Origin: Amphiura filiformis
Lineage: Eukaryota > Echinodermata > Ophiuroidea > Amphilepidida > Amphiuridae
NCBI RefSeq assembly: GCF_039555335.1
Contig: NC_092628.1
Location: 75,952,713-76,016,712 of the forward strand
Reading direction: 5' to 3'
DNA length: 64,000 nt
Below the pieces are notes generated by a model. It was given only the letters and a program-made list of their open reading frames with translations. It made no database searches and was not told where the DNA came from. A program made the position numbers and the translations under genes. Of the stretch, positions 32,101 through 51,829 are shown piece after piece (the stretch's first letter is position 1; the number at the start of each line of letters is the position of its first letter).

Positions 32101-35100
32101 TATTTGGGGGTGACCCTTGATGAAACACTGAATGGGGAGTCAATTGCCCAAGATATTATCAAAAAGGCTAGCGCACGGTTGAGGTTCTTGTATAGACAAG
32201 CTGGTAATTTAAACTTAACCACTCGTAAGATACTTTGCAATGCCCTTATTATGTGTTATTATGATTATACATGCTCTTCATGGTATTCTCTCTCTCACAA
32301 CATTTTAAGAACAGGCTGCAAACCATGCAAAATAAAGTTGTGCGGTTCATTTTGGATTTGGGACCTCGTGCACACATTGGTCAGGCAGAGCGGAACAAAA
32401 TTGGTTTGTTGTCTGTTCATGATAGGGTGATTCAGTTGAAACTGAATCAAGTTTTAAAATCTTCCATGAAAAAGCCCCGGTCTATCTAAGTGCCAATTTT
32501 ACTCGTACGAAATCTTTGCATAACTACGGTACCAGGGATAGCTCATACAATTTTGTTGTTCCTAGAAACCACGGTAATGTTAGTCACACCTTTTTTTATA
32601 GTGGCATCAAACATTGGAATTCATTACCAAATTCCATCAAACAGATCACCAATTTGACCCAATTTAAAAAACCGTCAAAAACATCTGATGGATCAAGCCA
32701 TAAGAACTGAGCAAAGTTCTTTCATTAGGTATTGATGGAGTTTGATCTTTTTCTTTTTGGTCGTAATTTTATGTGCAATATGGGATTTGGGTGTTATTTA
32801 TTTATTTTGTGCAATATTTTGGGTTCGGGAGTTATTTATTTATTTATTTATTTGGTTCTGTTGCCTGATCTGCTTGTTTCCCCATTTCTTTTTTTTTCTT
32901 TAAGGACCCCAATGGAAATAAGCCTCAATTTTATTGAGGCTTTTGGGCTATCCTTGGTACTGTCTGGTGTTTACTCCATAATCCATATATTTCGTTGCTA
33001 TATCTGGTATTTCATGCAATTGACCACATCTTGTATACGTATTTATAATGTATATTTTTTTATCATATGTGCTGTAATATTTTTTATGTGAGTACTGAAT
33101 AAATATGAATGAATGAATGAATGAAGTACAGTTTAAATTTTGCTGACTTCATATGACACATATAATGTAAATGAAATCAATAAAGTTGTATTAAAAAAAT
33201 CAAGTACTAAAGCCCATCATCTTCAGCATTAGTAGGATACTACATGTTCAATACTACTCCTAGGGATCAAGCATGGCATCAGAACTCCGGAAGCAAAAAA
33301 CAAAACAAGGATAAATAGAAAAACATATATATTTGAAACAAATGTTCAAAGTTTTTTGGTGTCTAGGCTCTCACCGAAAGATCCCTAGTTCCGAACTGCT
33401 GTCCGCACATCCCCGTCACTTCCAAAGTCGAGTGCCCCCCTCCCCCGATAGCATTTTATAATAATGCTGAGAGCATTTTACAAATTACATAACTTTATTT
33501 TTAATATTCTCACAGTCACTACATGTATATTTTATGTTCATATGGTAAAGGTGCTATCAGTGATTCACTTCTATATTCAACTCTTATTTTTCAACAAAGT
33601 AACATACCCAAGCTACAAGCTAGCCTCGGTTCGAGGCGTTAGGGCACTAGGATAGTATTTTTTTCCTTTTTGCTTCTTGATATATTTATCTTATTTTTTT
33701 TTGTCTTTCATTTGTCTTTTTTTTGCTTCGATTTATTTTTATTCTGATCTCTCTAAGTGTTGTCCTGTCCACCTACCTCTGATCTCCAGAGGTCCTGCTT
33801 GCCATTAAACAGGCAGGGATGTGACTATGTATAATAGAGAAAATTGCTGATCCCAATTTTCATCACTTAAACTGCTCTCAACTACAAGAAGTTCTCAATC
33901 TATAATTAGCTCCGTTAGTGATCTTTCTGGTGGCCTCAAAGAATTAGAAGGAGCCTATATAATACACTGAGAACTTTACAGTGTTGTGAGTAAGACATAA
34001 AACTGATTGGAATCAGCAATTTTCTCTGGTTATTTTCTCAGAACCATGACAACGAAGAGAGGTAGTAATCTGATATTATCATGTACAGATCAGAGGTGGG
34101 TGGACAGGATATGAAGACACAAGAATAAAAAATAAATCGAGAAGCAAAAAAAAAAAGGGGGAAACACCATCCCAGAGCCCAGAAGCCTCGAACCGAGGCT
34201 AGCTACAAGCGATAAGACCAAAAGCAATATTTGTGTCCGTATGCACTTAAACTATGGAGATTATAAATCAGTCCTGTTGGAGAAGGACATTTTTGGTAGT
34301 TTACATACCTACGGTACATGTATTCTATATTTTTGTAGATCCTGCTAGAATTTTTGGACTTTGCTAGGATTAAAGGAGGAAAAGAAATTGAAAGGATTTC
34401 CCCCCTAAGTCTAACCTCCATAGTTAGACCAGGTCTAAAGTTAGACCCAGGTGGTTAAACTTTTGTTATTCAGTGCTGGAGGACTCTGTCCATATCAACA
34501 CTATTCTACAGACACAATGCTAGGATGTGCCTAATTTATCATGAAGACTTCACAAAAAGCAATGCAGAGCTGTTTATAGCTTCAGAACTATGATAATATT
34601 TTATCATAGAAAGACAGGTGATTTATACCTCATTCACCCAATTTCATTCAATACAGCAGTATTTTAAAAACAAAACCTGAATTTTAAAAGTTGCAGAAAG
34701 TTGTATTGCTTGAATTCAGTGTGAAGATAATGGTTGATATTACATGCCACAATGCTTGTGTTTGATATTACCATTGATCGCTGTAAGTGCATGTAACTTT
34801 TAAATATGGGTGTTTTTTTCTCTGTAAAAATACTGCTGTGTTGTTAATATTGAACAAAATGGGGCGAATATGGTATCAAAATATGCGTACATAAACCACC
34901 ATTCTTTCTATGCCAAAATAATGTGAATATGATTAAAAGGGCATTTCAATTAAAAGGGCATTTTGTGATCCACAGCCTCATTAATGGCATTTAATTAATG
35001 CAGTGTGCACGTTGAAGAAAGTCACAGGCTATTCGAAAAGATCATCCCGGTACTGTTGTTGACTGTACTTCAAAAATACACTCGTCTACTCTAGGTTCCA

Positions 35101-35566
35101 GAGTAAAAAATAAGTACAGCTTGTCTGTACGCAGTGCACTAATACTCATACATATGAAGCCAGCACTAATAAGGATAAAGCTGCGTTACTTTTTGTGAAG
35201 CCTTTATTAATCCTAAACTGGAGGCATGGTGGGCAGCGATGCCAACCCCGGATGCCAACACCGTGCATGTGCAGCGACTTTAATAGACATGGGCACGGGG
35301 CATCAAATTGAAGATCGCTTGCCCTGCCTAAGAAAATTTATCATCAATTATACTTTACCTTTCAATTTCAGTGCTGAAATTATTGCATTGAAATCAGACA
35401 CTAAAAATTCATTAAGCTTATTAATGTTTTTAGGCTTCTTCGTCAAGAACCCAATTTCTGCTGGGCTTTTTTGTGGCAGAGTTACAAAGCGTTTATTACT
35501 TTGGGCGATTGTCATCATTGTGTTGGGTCTCTTGTATCCCCACACATATATTTCATTTTCCATCAT
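22947..35566 (-). CDS. RCCD1: RCC1 domain-containing protein 1 (six exons)
   Basis: Minus-strand exons in coding order: 35566-35359, 28943-28707, 26036-25877, 24725-24604, 23959-23616, 23119-22947. All internal borders are AG/GT with matching phases, giving about 414 residues (human about 376). RCC1 beta-propeller repeats are plain: VYSFGLG...RGQLGHG (about 193-213), ISCGGWHSAAVS (about 230-241), LYIWGWNESGQLGF, VSCGSRHTAAVT, FTWGWGEYGQLGHGD near the end. Order and spacing match vertebrate RCCD1, partner of the histone demethylase KDM8 in chromatin and spindle control. The gene is divergent from PSMD4. Odd: exon 5 reads in two frames joined at an A5 run (plus-strand T run 23813-23817); one base is missing relative to an open frame. 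A real mutation, an assembly error or a hidden intron are all possible. Exon 1 is the least certain part. Confidence 0.85.
23616..23959 (-). CDS. RCCD1: RCCD1 exon 5, with apparent frameshift
   Basis: Opens with DIHDLYIWGWNESGQLGF in one frame, which meets TGA at about 23802. The frame that continues as KEDPLCSQSGD ... VPEILDLPGDRNVSEV and SCGSRHTAAVT is offset by one base. The switch falls at a homopolymer (23813-23817). The linker is longer than in human and low in conservation. Confidence 0.85.
24105..24185. repeat. GATGT/GATAT microsatellite
   Basis: Imperfect repeats of GATGT, GATAT and GGTGT within RCCD1 intron 4 sequence. Confidence 0.7.
24604..24725 (-). CDS. RCCD1: RCCD1 exon 4
   Basis: Encodes SRGQLGHGVTDRQLQPKLIE and then AIEAVSMANISCGGWHSAAV. 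This parallels the [20 protein letters not shown] segment of human RCCD1. Ends one base into an Asp codon at GTG|GTAAGT. Confidence 0.92.
24888..25024. repeat. Short foldback repeat, copy 1
   Basis: AAGGTACAATTACCGAACTGG on the left mirrors CACCCTATTCAGTAATC on the right; GGTTGGGGTAGGGCAGTCTTG lies inside. A second copy is at 45812-45945. Confidence 0.6.
25168..25530. mobile_element. TTAA foldback MITE, family A, copy 2
   Basis: TTAAGGGGGTACTACACCCC at the left and GGGGTGTAGTACCCCTTAA at the right, with complementary arms folding near 25350. It lies in RCCD1 intron 3. Confidence 0.85.
25877..26036 (-). CDS. RCCD1: RCCD1 exon 3
   Basis: Encodes QCIAGCIDRDSANAGYIFRP, FTPSIICKQVSCGKEHGLLL and STDGQVYSFGLG. 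The AGYIFRPFTPSI stretch matches the FYRPLAPEL region, and CGKEHGLLL the GAEHALLL blade, of human RCCD1. Confidence 0.92.
26544..28490. repeat. 1.9 kb tandem block of GACC-rich units with (GACA)n ends
   Basis: Repeated modules of about 100-130 bp share CCCACCAAGTTTCATGCCCA, ACAGTTTTTACTAATTTGACC, GATGACCCCTG and CCACTAACCAATACAAACT. Two large copies start with the same TAGGCGGTTACCCGTATTTGG lead (26544 and 27474) and end with GGCGGACAGACAGACA-type microsatellites (about 27425 and 28430). It lies inside RCCD1 intron 2. Several 65-130 codon ORFs on the minus strand are artefacts of the repeat. Confidence 0.85.
28707..28943 (-). CDS. RCCD1: RCCD1 exon 2
   Basis: Encodes 78 codons including CSDAATCTCIRDCLNEICQ and DNSNDKLDNSIVYTGKAKLN. 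It corresponds to the poorly conserved region between the N-terminus and the propeller; the cysteine-rich stretch has no counterpart I recall. Good acceptor ATTGTTTCAG and donor ACTG|GTATGT, with phases fitting both neighbours. Confidence 0.75.
29417..29713 (+). pseudogene. LINE ORF N-terminus: 2A-like motif and PHD finger (frameshifted)
   Basis: A hydrophobic LALLMILA stretch precedes GDIASNPGP (residues 34-42). The 2A consensus is D-V/I-E-x-N-P-G-P; the Glu is Ala here. Residues 53-80 give CVHC, CDNC and HSRC. The frame breaks near 29705 before the last C-x2-C pair. Such N-terminal 2A peptides are known in trypanosome and sea-urchin non-LTR elements. Confidence 0.75.
29714..30933 (+). pseudogene. 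LINE endonuclease region (broken)
   Basis: The APE endonuclease is spread over three to four frames. INIRSLTSKISELKIL and VIAISETWLDSS lie in one, VMVLGDFNINTL in the next, MSDHLLIF in a third. RSMKNYTVDALL and the linker toward the polymerase end in a further frameshift near 30865. Confidence 0.8.
30930..32710 (+). pseudogene. LINE reverse transcriptase and C-terminal region (broken)
   Basis: The longest intact piece is 300 codons (30930-31832). It has LNPNKSTGLDGVPAKFL, FKLARVRPLYKK, NYRPVSILCVTSKLLEK and LVLIDLQKAFDTVDH, then a frameshift just after CGVPQ. The YADD catalytic box is in the next frame, KYLGVTLDE in another, and NKVVRFILDL with the tail FFYSGIKHWNSLPNSIKQ in further frames. 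Confidence 0.85.
33118..33619. other. RCCD1 intron 1 after the LINE, no feature
   Basis: Low-complexity AT-rich sequence with a short C-rich patch near 33433-33446. No exon was recognised. Confidence 0.35.
33620..34203. mobile_element. Foldback element (CTAGCCTCGGTTCGAGGC ends)
   Basis: CTAGCCTCGGTTCGAGGC is mirrored at the right end by GCCTCGAACCGAGGCTAG. Inner arms match too: TTTTGCTTCTTGAT vs ATCGAGAAGCAAAA, TCCACCTACCTCTGATCT vs AGATCAGAGGTGGGTGGA, and AGAGAAAATTGCTGAT vs ATCAGCAATTTTCTCT. About 585 bp, non-coding, in RCCD1 intron 1. Confidence 0.8.
34204..35358. other. RCCD1 intron 1, exon-1 proximal part
   Basis: No repeat boundary or exon is recognised. The intron ends (in minus orientation begins) at the exon 1 donor AAAG|GTAAAG at 35359/35358. 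Confidence 0.4.
35359..35566 (-). CDS. RCCD1: RCCD1 exon 1 (probable)
   Basis: Begins MMENEIYVWGYKR, reminiscent of the first propeller strand, and ends SALKLK plus one base at donor AAAG|GTAAAG. The phase joins correctly to exon 2, and the total exon length becomes a multiple of three once the exon 5 base is restored. ATGs at 35593 and 35563 are alternatives in the same frame. Sequence similarity to the human N-terminus is weak, so the assignment rests on position, phase and the IYVWGY motif. Confidence 0.6.
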
Positions 35567-35593
35567 TCTCTGAACTTGAATTTTTATCTTCAA

Positions 35594-35844
35594 GTTTGAT
35601 TATACTGCTCATGTTGTGATCTGTGATTACAAACTCAGCTATCATCACTGCCAATCAGCTGTTGTTTACTTCCGGTTGTAATAGTGCATGGTGGGATATG
35701 TACTATAATTAGCTGCGATACTTACAATGAAATGAAACGAACTTCGTGATTGGCTAAAAGAATGGCAAGCTCCAATAATATTGATTTTCCAGCCAATCAC
35801 CGCTAGCGTACATTTTCATCAGTGAAACATTAAAAAATCCGAAG
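35594..35844. promoter_or_regulatory. Head-to-head promoter between RCCD1 and PSMD4
   Basis: About 250-280 bp separate the two start codons. It contains an ETS/GABP-type site ACTTCCGG (35668-35675). Four CCAAT boxes are present: 35651, 35772 and 35793 on plus, and ATTGG at 35749 on minus. No clear TATA box is seen. This arrangement is typical of bidirectional housekeeping promoters. Start sites are not determinable. Confidence 0.6.
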
Positions 35845-46364
<10,520 letters not shown>

Positions 46365-46815
46365 AGACTGTGCATTTGTTAATACTCTTTGTGTAAGAGC
46401 TCCATGTAACATTGAATGTTTCATAGAAACTAAATATTAAGTCATTTCCGTACCAACAATTCACATATGTGAAATGCTGCTGAATTTTAAGATGAAAATA
46501 GATTGAAAGCATTCGTAATTGGGCATACAGCGGTCAAAGTGCTACCACACTTATGGCAGGATTACAGGTCTACAGAACTACAGAACTACCTTCTTACATG
46601 AGAAAAAGTTACCATTACAAATGGCACATATATTATTAACCTTTGACCGTAATTCAAACCCAGATCTGATTTTGCGAACCTGATCTGGTTCTTTGCTTTT
46701 GTAATTAGTATGCAAGGATAAATAGATGTAGCCATTAATGCAACTATAACTTTCCAGATTTTCCTCTATTGCAGATTTTTGAAGCATTTGATATCAAACT
46801 CCTCCAAGGCTATTA

Positions 46816-46821
46816 AATAAA
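46816..46821 (+). promoter_or_regulatory. Candidate poly(A) signal of PSMD4
   Basis: AATAAA about 450 bases after the stop. Another AATAAA overlaps the stop codon itself (46360-46365) and is too early to be the usual site. Confidence 0.45.
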
Positions 46822-48895
46822 TGTCAGAGCTATACCATATTTCTCCTTGGTGAAGCAGTGATGTCAGTGCATATTTCGTTGGGTAAAGCTTCAAATTGCG
46901 AGCATTTGATCAAATTGCTGGCATACACTTCCACACATTTTAAACACGCTACATATTTGTGTGAGCCGAACGACACAACTGCCTCGGTGCAATTATATCA
47001 CTGCCTTGCCAAGAAGAAAATAGTATACATATCATGTCTGTCTGCATACTTCATTCAAAATTTATGAAGCTATTTATTATTTTAAAACGAGATCTTCAAC
47101 TCATAAAGGGAATCAGAAAAGAAAGCTTTACAACAGGTGTGGCTATAGTATGAATCTTTTCCAAAATAAACATTGTGTGATGTTTTGCATTTTGAAGAAA
47201 AAGTATGGTAAACTATATCATTACTTACAGCTCATAAGAATTTAACAGATTTTAACTCGGGTTCTACCACCTAACTTTGTCAGGTAAATAGGATTTATGA
47301 GACATGGTCTTTCTCTGTTGTGTATGCACTGTACTTTGATCAGTGCTAAAAGCAGGAATTTTATTCTTATCCCTGAAAGTAGATTGACTGTGTAATATCT
47401 GTTGCACTCTTTCTCACATTTGTGCTTGGAACAAAGAAACTGCTTCCTAACCATTTCCAAGTTTTGCAGATGCAATATTGAAAACAACATGTATACATTG
47501 ATATCAAACTACAAAGTAATCTTATGATATTGTTATGAGAATTTGGCCCCAGATTAACAAAAATAACACCATGTGTAGACATTGTTATTGTAACAAGAAA
47601 ATTGTACTGTTTATTTAAAATGATGCATTAAACAAAATGTCACAGACATCAGTGAGACAGTATGTTATTGTTACCAGTGGTCTTAAATTGTATTTTGCTT
47701 AAATTGTACTTACTTCAGGAATGTATCTATTTGTTACCAGTAGCAACATATTTTTCCATGTCTATTGGTTCCCATCCTTAATTTTATGAATTGAATGTAA
47801 CATTACACTTTTGAGGTCAACATGGTTAGAAAACCTGTGCAACAAAATAAATATTGGGTAGCAAACAAAATTATTAGCAACATCATTGTAAATAAGTGTT
47901 TGTCATAAAATCTTTCAGAAAGCCAATTAAGTTTGAGTGGAAAAAGTAAAACACATACTGAAGGACACCTGTTACATGAGTTTGCTATAAGCAGAGCAGT
48001 AGTACCCCTGATTAGAGAAAATTGGGAAGGCAAAGGAAAAAAACAGGGGCAATGAGCATGTTTCCCTCCAAAATTCACCCTAATTATGGGCCAAAATAGT
48101 GTAAAATACCAACTTTTTGCATGCTATACGCATGCACATTGTACATGTACATTGCCCCGGCTATGTCATCGATGACGTGTTGGAAATCATCAAGAAAGAC
48201 ACGCATTGCTGCAATTAGAACGTCAAAATAGGGTAAATATCACCTTTTTTTACCCCGAAATTGACTGGAAACTACCTAAAACTAAGAATTGCCTGTAAGC
48301 ATGGCAACAAGCAAAAGTGTTCAAACAATTGACCTTTGCCATCCCTACAGAAAAATTACCTGAACTTAAAAGTTGACCACTATAGACATTTAGTTCATGA
48401 AGAGTGTTTAATCTTTTGTAATGAAATTTGTATGCAACTTTTTATACAATTTGCCGACAAATTATGCACCTTGGCATCACTTAAAGCCATATTATAACAT
48501 TTTCATACAAAATAGATTAGCATTTCTTTGCCATAAAATGTTAGGTTTTACTGTCAGATATATCCCCTTTTATTTTTGAGCCGAACAACTACGGCAAAGC
48601 CAAGAAAATTTGAATTTACTACCAACGCATATGTCGCCAATACGTACCACTCCTTCGGTCATGTTGTGGTACGACCATTTGTTGTGTAGATCACCGTTCC
48701 GCACGCCGTGTACGTACTGTGTGCTATGAACATCGTGTATGCGTTCGACTAATAATTCCATCATAATAATAAAACGCCGGTTCCATCGTTTTATTCAAAA
48801 TCTCGGATTTTGACAAAACTACAGCACCTAGAGTCTTATATTGGTTTAATAAAGTACAATATAATCGTGTAAAAAATGAATTTTAAAAAATCAGT
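46822..48895. other. Intergenic, no supported gene
   Basis: AT-rich. One minus ORF (48570-48764) begins MMELLVERIHDVHSTQYVHG in a locally CpG-containing stretch. It could be a first exon, but no splice partner or family was recognised. Confidence 0.35.
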
Positions 48896-49365
48896 GAGGG
48901 CGTCCTCCTCAGTGCCGCCGACAAGGGGGGGGGGGGGCAGCCGGGTGCGTTACCCCGGGGTCCTAGGGGGCCCGTTAAAAGTGAAGAAAACATACTTTAC
49001 TATGGGGCAGTAAAAGCAAAGAAAAGGGACCTTAGGGGCAAAAGGTAAAGAAAAGATACCTTGTAATATTATTAAGGCATATTCTTTTTGTTTGCTTTAT
49101 TATAATTTTATACGGACCATAGACCACTTTTCTTGTCCATTAGGGGTAACGTATCTCTTCTTTGCTTTTTACGGGCCCTCCGAGGTCTCTTTATTCTTTT
49201 TTTATGGGTGTATTAAGGTATCTTTTCTTTGCTTTATTAAGCTTTTTTACATACTCACTAAGGTTTCTTTTCTTTCCTTAACGAGCCTATGGTATCTTTT
49301 CTTTGGTTTTTACGGGCCCACTAACACCACTGCGGTCTCTTTTCTTTGCATACAAAGAAAAGAGA
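48896..49365. repeat. Inverted repeat block of AAAGAAAAGATACC / GGTATCTTTTCTTT words
   Basis: The left side has a G11 run, ACCCCGGGGTCC, GGGCCCGTTAAAAG and AAAGAAAAGGGACC. The right side has repeated GGTATCTTTTCTTTG and TTTTTACGGGCCC. Likely a degenerate foldback element; small ORFs across it are artefacts. Confidence 0.5.
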
Positions 49366-49734
49366 CGTACATTTAAAAAAAATACAAGATAGCCTTTGAA
49401 GCACACGCTCTAATATTTCAGTTGAATTTACTGTTTGCTTTTGCCAAAATGATCATCCTCGATATAAACCTTCGAGAAATCGGGGGAGTTCAGCTTAATC
49501 ATGGGAACACAAAATGCAAATTTTCGCGCGCTTTGTGCCCTTCAGTTTATTATTTGATCATTTACCTTAAACATGTTAAAATTGGCAATTTTGCCGCGCT
49601 TCGCACAGAGTTTGTTTCAATAAGTTCAATATGGGAGCTAAAGTCGCTAATTCGAATTGCAAATTTTCGCGCGTTTCGCGCGCATTTGTCCAATTCAACG
49701 GTTCATACTTGGATCATTTTAGCTTCAAATTGCC

Positions 49735-50401
49735 TTAAGGGATCTAAAATGAGCGTTTATTGCGTTTCGACAGTATTTTTTGTAGGACATGAGAGCACCT
49801 CAGACCTATCGAATTGCATTCTGAATACGAAGCATGTCTTTCTGATATCAATAATTTTCATTTTTGAAAATCACAATATAATACAAATTTTATGACAAAT
49901 TATAAAAATTTGATATTTTTCAAATTTGTTGATATATAACAGTCCTCGAAATAAATTATATAAATCTAATGACATATTCTTAAAGTGTATGTAGCAGGGA
50001 GGAAAAGCCGACGGTCAATTGAAAATTTTGACCTTTCATATTGAAGATATTGATTTTTTTTCCCAAAAGACCTATTTTTTTTGGTGTTTTGTGGAAAAAA
50101 ATCCATATCTTCAATACGAAAGGTCAGAATTTTCAATTGATCGTCGGCTTTTCATCCCACCTACATACACTTTAAGTATAAATCATCAGATTTATAAAGT
50201 TTACTTCAAGTACTGTTAAATATCAAAAATATCAATTTTAATGATTTGCCATAAAATGTGTATTAAATTGCGAATTTCAAAAATCAAAATTATTTGATAT
50301 CAGAATGACATTCTTCGTATTCAGAATGCAATTCGATATGTCTGATGTGCTCTAATGTCCCACAATAAATACTGTCCAAACGTTCATACCCCAGCCCTTA
50401 A
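49735..50401. mobile_element. TTAA foldback, family B, copy 3
   Basis: Full-length copy of about 667 bp ending CCCCAGCCCTTAA. Its reverse complement closely matches the element starting at 63377. Central pair: GTATGTAGCAGGGAGGAAAA / TTTTCATCCCACCTACATAC. Confidence 0.85.
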
Positions 50402-51618
50402 AATTGGCAAAATATTTGCACTTCGCGTGGAAGTTAAAAGAGGAACTTAATCTGGGAGCAAAATTCCACTTTCAAACATGCCACTTTCGCTCCGCTTCAA
50501 CATATGTTAAAAGTTTTACACCAACCTCCCAACCCCATGTCACAAAGGAATTTACGCCACTGCTACCCCCCCCCCCCAACACACCCCCACACACTTATGA
50601 AGTCCTGCACCGTCATCACTGATCAAAGGGGCCGTGCGTTCACATTGCCCCTGTGTCCGTAATGGCTCTCGGCGGCACTGGTCCTCCTCAGCAAATGTTA
50701 TGGCCAGGCGGCGAATGGCATGATCGAGCCGGCAACTTGTGAAACCGCCCGGCCGTATGGCATTTTCCATATACTCGGTTAGTTTTGTGGGGTTCATTAT
50801 CGAACCCCAATGGTTTTAGCTTGTATTTATATTATTTATTAACATAGGCCTATTTGTTTGTGATATTTCAAAATAATCCCATTAAATTACACGGTTGACG
50901 ATGAAAATTTACTGAATTTAGAGAATGCAATGCGACCACCACCTGAATATGGCTTTAAGTTACAGAAACCTTATCACATTTTAAGAATTTTACGCTACTG
51001 TGCGATGTTAGGGACACGTGTGCATTTCTCAACTTTCCTAATTTCATTCAACTTTTAAGAAAGGTTCTGTGTACTTTCATCATCATTACCAAAATGATAA
51101 TTTTATTATTATTATTATTACATTTTAGAAATATTAATTTCGTGCAATTGTATGCACCTGTGTGCATTTTATGTATTTTTTCAGATTTTGTATTCGTTTT
51201 TGCATTCTGATTAGCATTTTCTGAACATAATACCATAAACTTAATGACATTAATGATCCTAGTGTGTACTTTCATGGAGCTGTGTGTAATTAAAAATAAT
51301 GGCAAGTCAATTAAATGAGTATTGAAATACATTAGTGAACCAGACATGTACGTGTACTTTTAAGAAGTGGATTGACATTTTATATGACCCCTACCAAGAA
51401 ACAGCAACAAGTTGTCCTTACGATGATATTACGTTTTTTGGAACAATTATATATGAATTATGTTATTAAATTTTAGGTTTTAAAATATAACCTCAGGTTT
51501 ACCACAAGGGTAAATTCTTTGACCCCTATTATATTAACAATGCGCTTCCTGCGCATTTGTCTCAGTAAAACCATTAGCTACTATTGTGATAGTAGGTCAG
51601 CGGGAATTTGCAATTCAA
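50402..51618. other. Intergenic; one GC-rich unrecognised ORF
   Basis: A minus ORF at 50552-50797 reads MNPTKLTEYMENAIRPGGFT and on through RLDHAIRRLAITFAEED with unusually high GC for this window. No domain is recognised and its end runs into a C9 tract. The rest is AT-rich with an ATT/AATAAT run near 51100-51120. Confidence 0.25.
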
Positions 51619-51829
51619 TTTAAGTGCATATCATTAGATTCATAAACTTTACTTCGAGGACTGTTAAATGTCAAAAATATCATTTTTTAATAATTTGTCA
51701 TAAAATTTGCATTTTATCGCAAATTTCAAAAATTCAAATTTATTTGATATCAAAAGGATATTCCTCGTATTCAGAATGCAATTTAGTATGTCTGAGTGAT
51801 GTGCTCTCAGGTCCCATCCGAGCCCTTAA
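51619..51829. mobile_element. TTAA foldback, family B, half copy
   Basis: Retains only one arm: the AAGTGCATATCATTAGATTC centre to GTGCTCTCAGGTCCC and GAGCCCTTAA at the right end. Confidence 0.7.

Larger units (their letters stand above)
29340..33117 (+). mobile_element. Degenerate non-LTR retrotransposon (CR1/L2-like), antisense in RCCD1 intron 1
   Basis: In order: a 2A-like motif AGDIASNPGP (29513-29542), a C4HC3 PHD-type zinc finger (C-x2-C, CDNC, H-x2-C, CNIC; 29573-29735), and an APE-type endonuclease (INIRSL, ISETWLD, GDFNIN at 30273, SDH at 30472). Reverse transcriptase follows (NYRPVSIL, YQSGFR, LIDLQKAFDTVDH, GVPQ, YADD at 31871-31882), then a C-terminal VPR...HWNSLP segment. The 3' end has a (TGAA)n tail at about 33107-33124. 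At least six frameshifts (near 29705, 30200, 30325, 30865, 31790, 32035, 32320) break the reading frame, so this copy is dead. The 5' limit is uncertain. Confidence 0.9.

Noticed and set aside
32732..33091. 119-codon hydrophobic ORF after the LINE RT
   Set aside because: Lies in the LINE 3' untranslated tail; T-rich codons give the hydrophobic look.
49422..49895. 157-codon plus ORF
   Set aside because: Its end runs into a family B foldback, there is no recognisable motif, and composition matches AT-rich noise.
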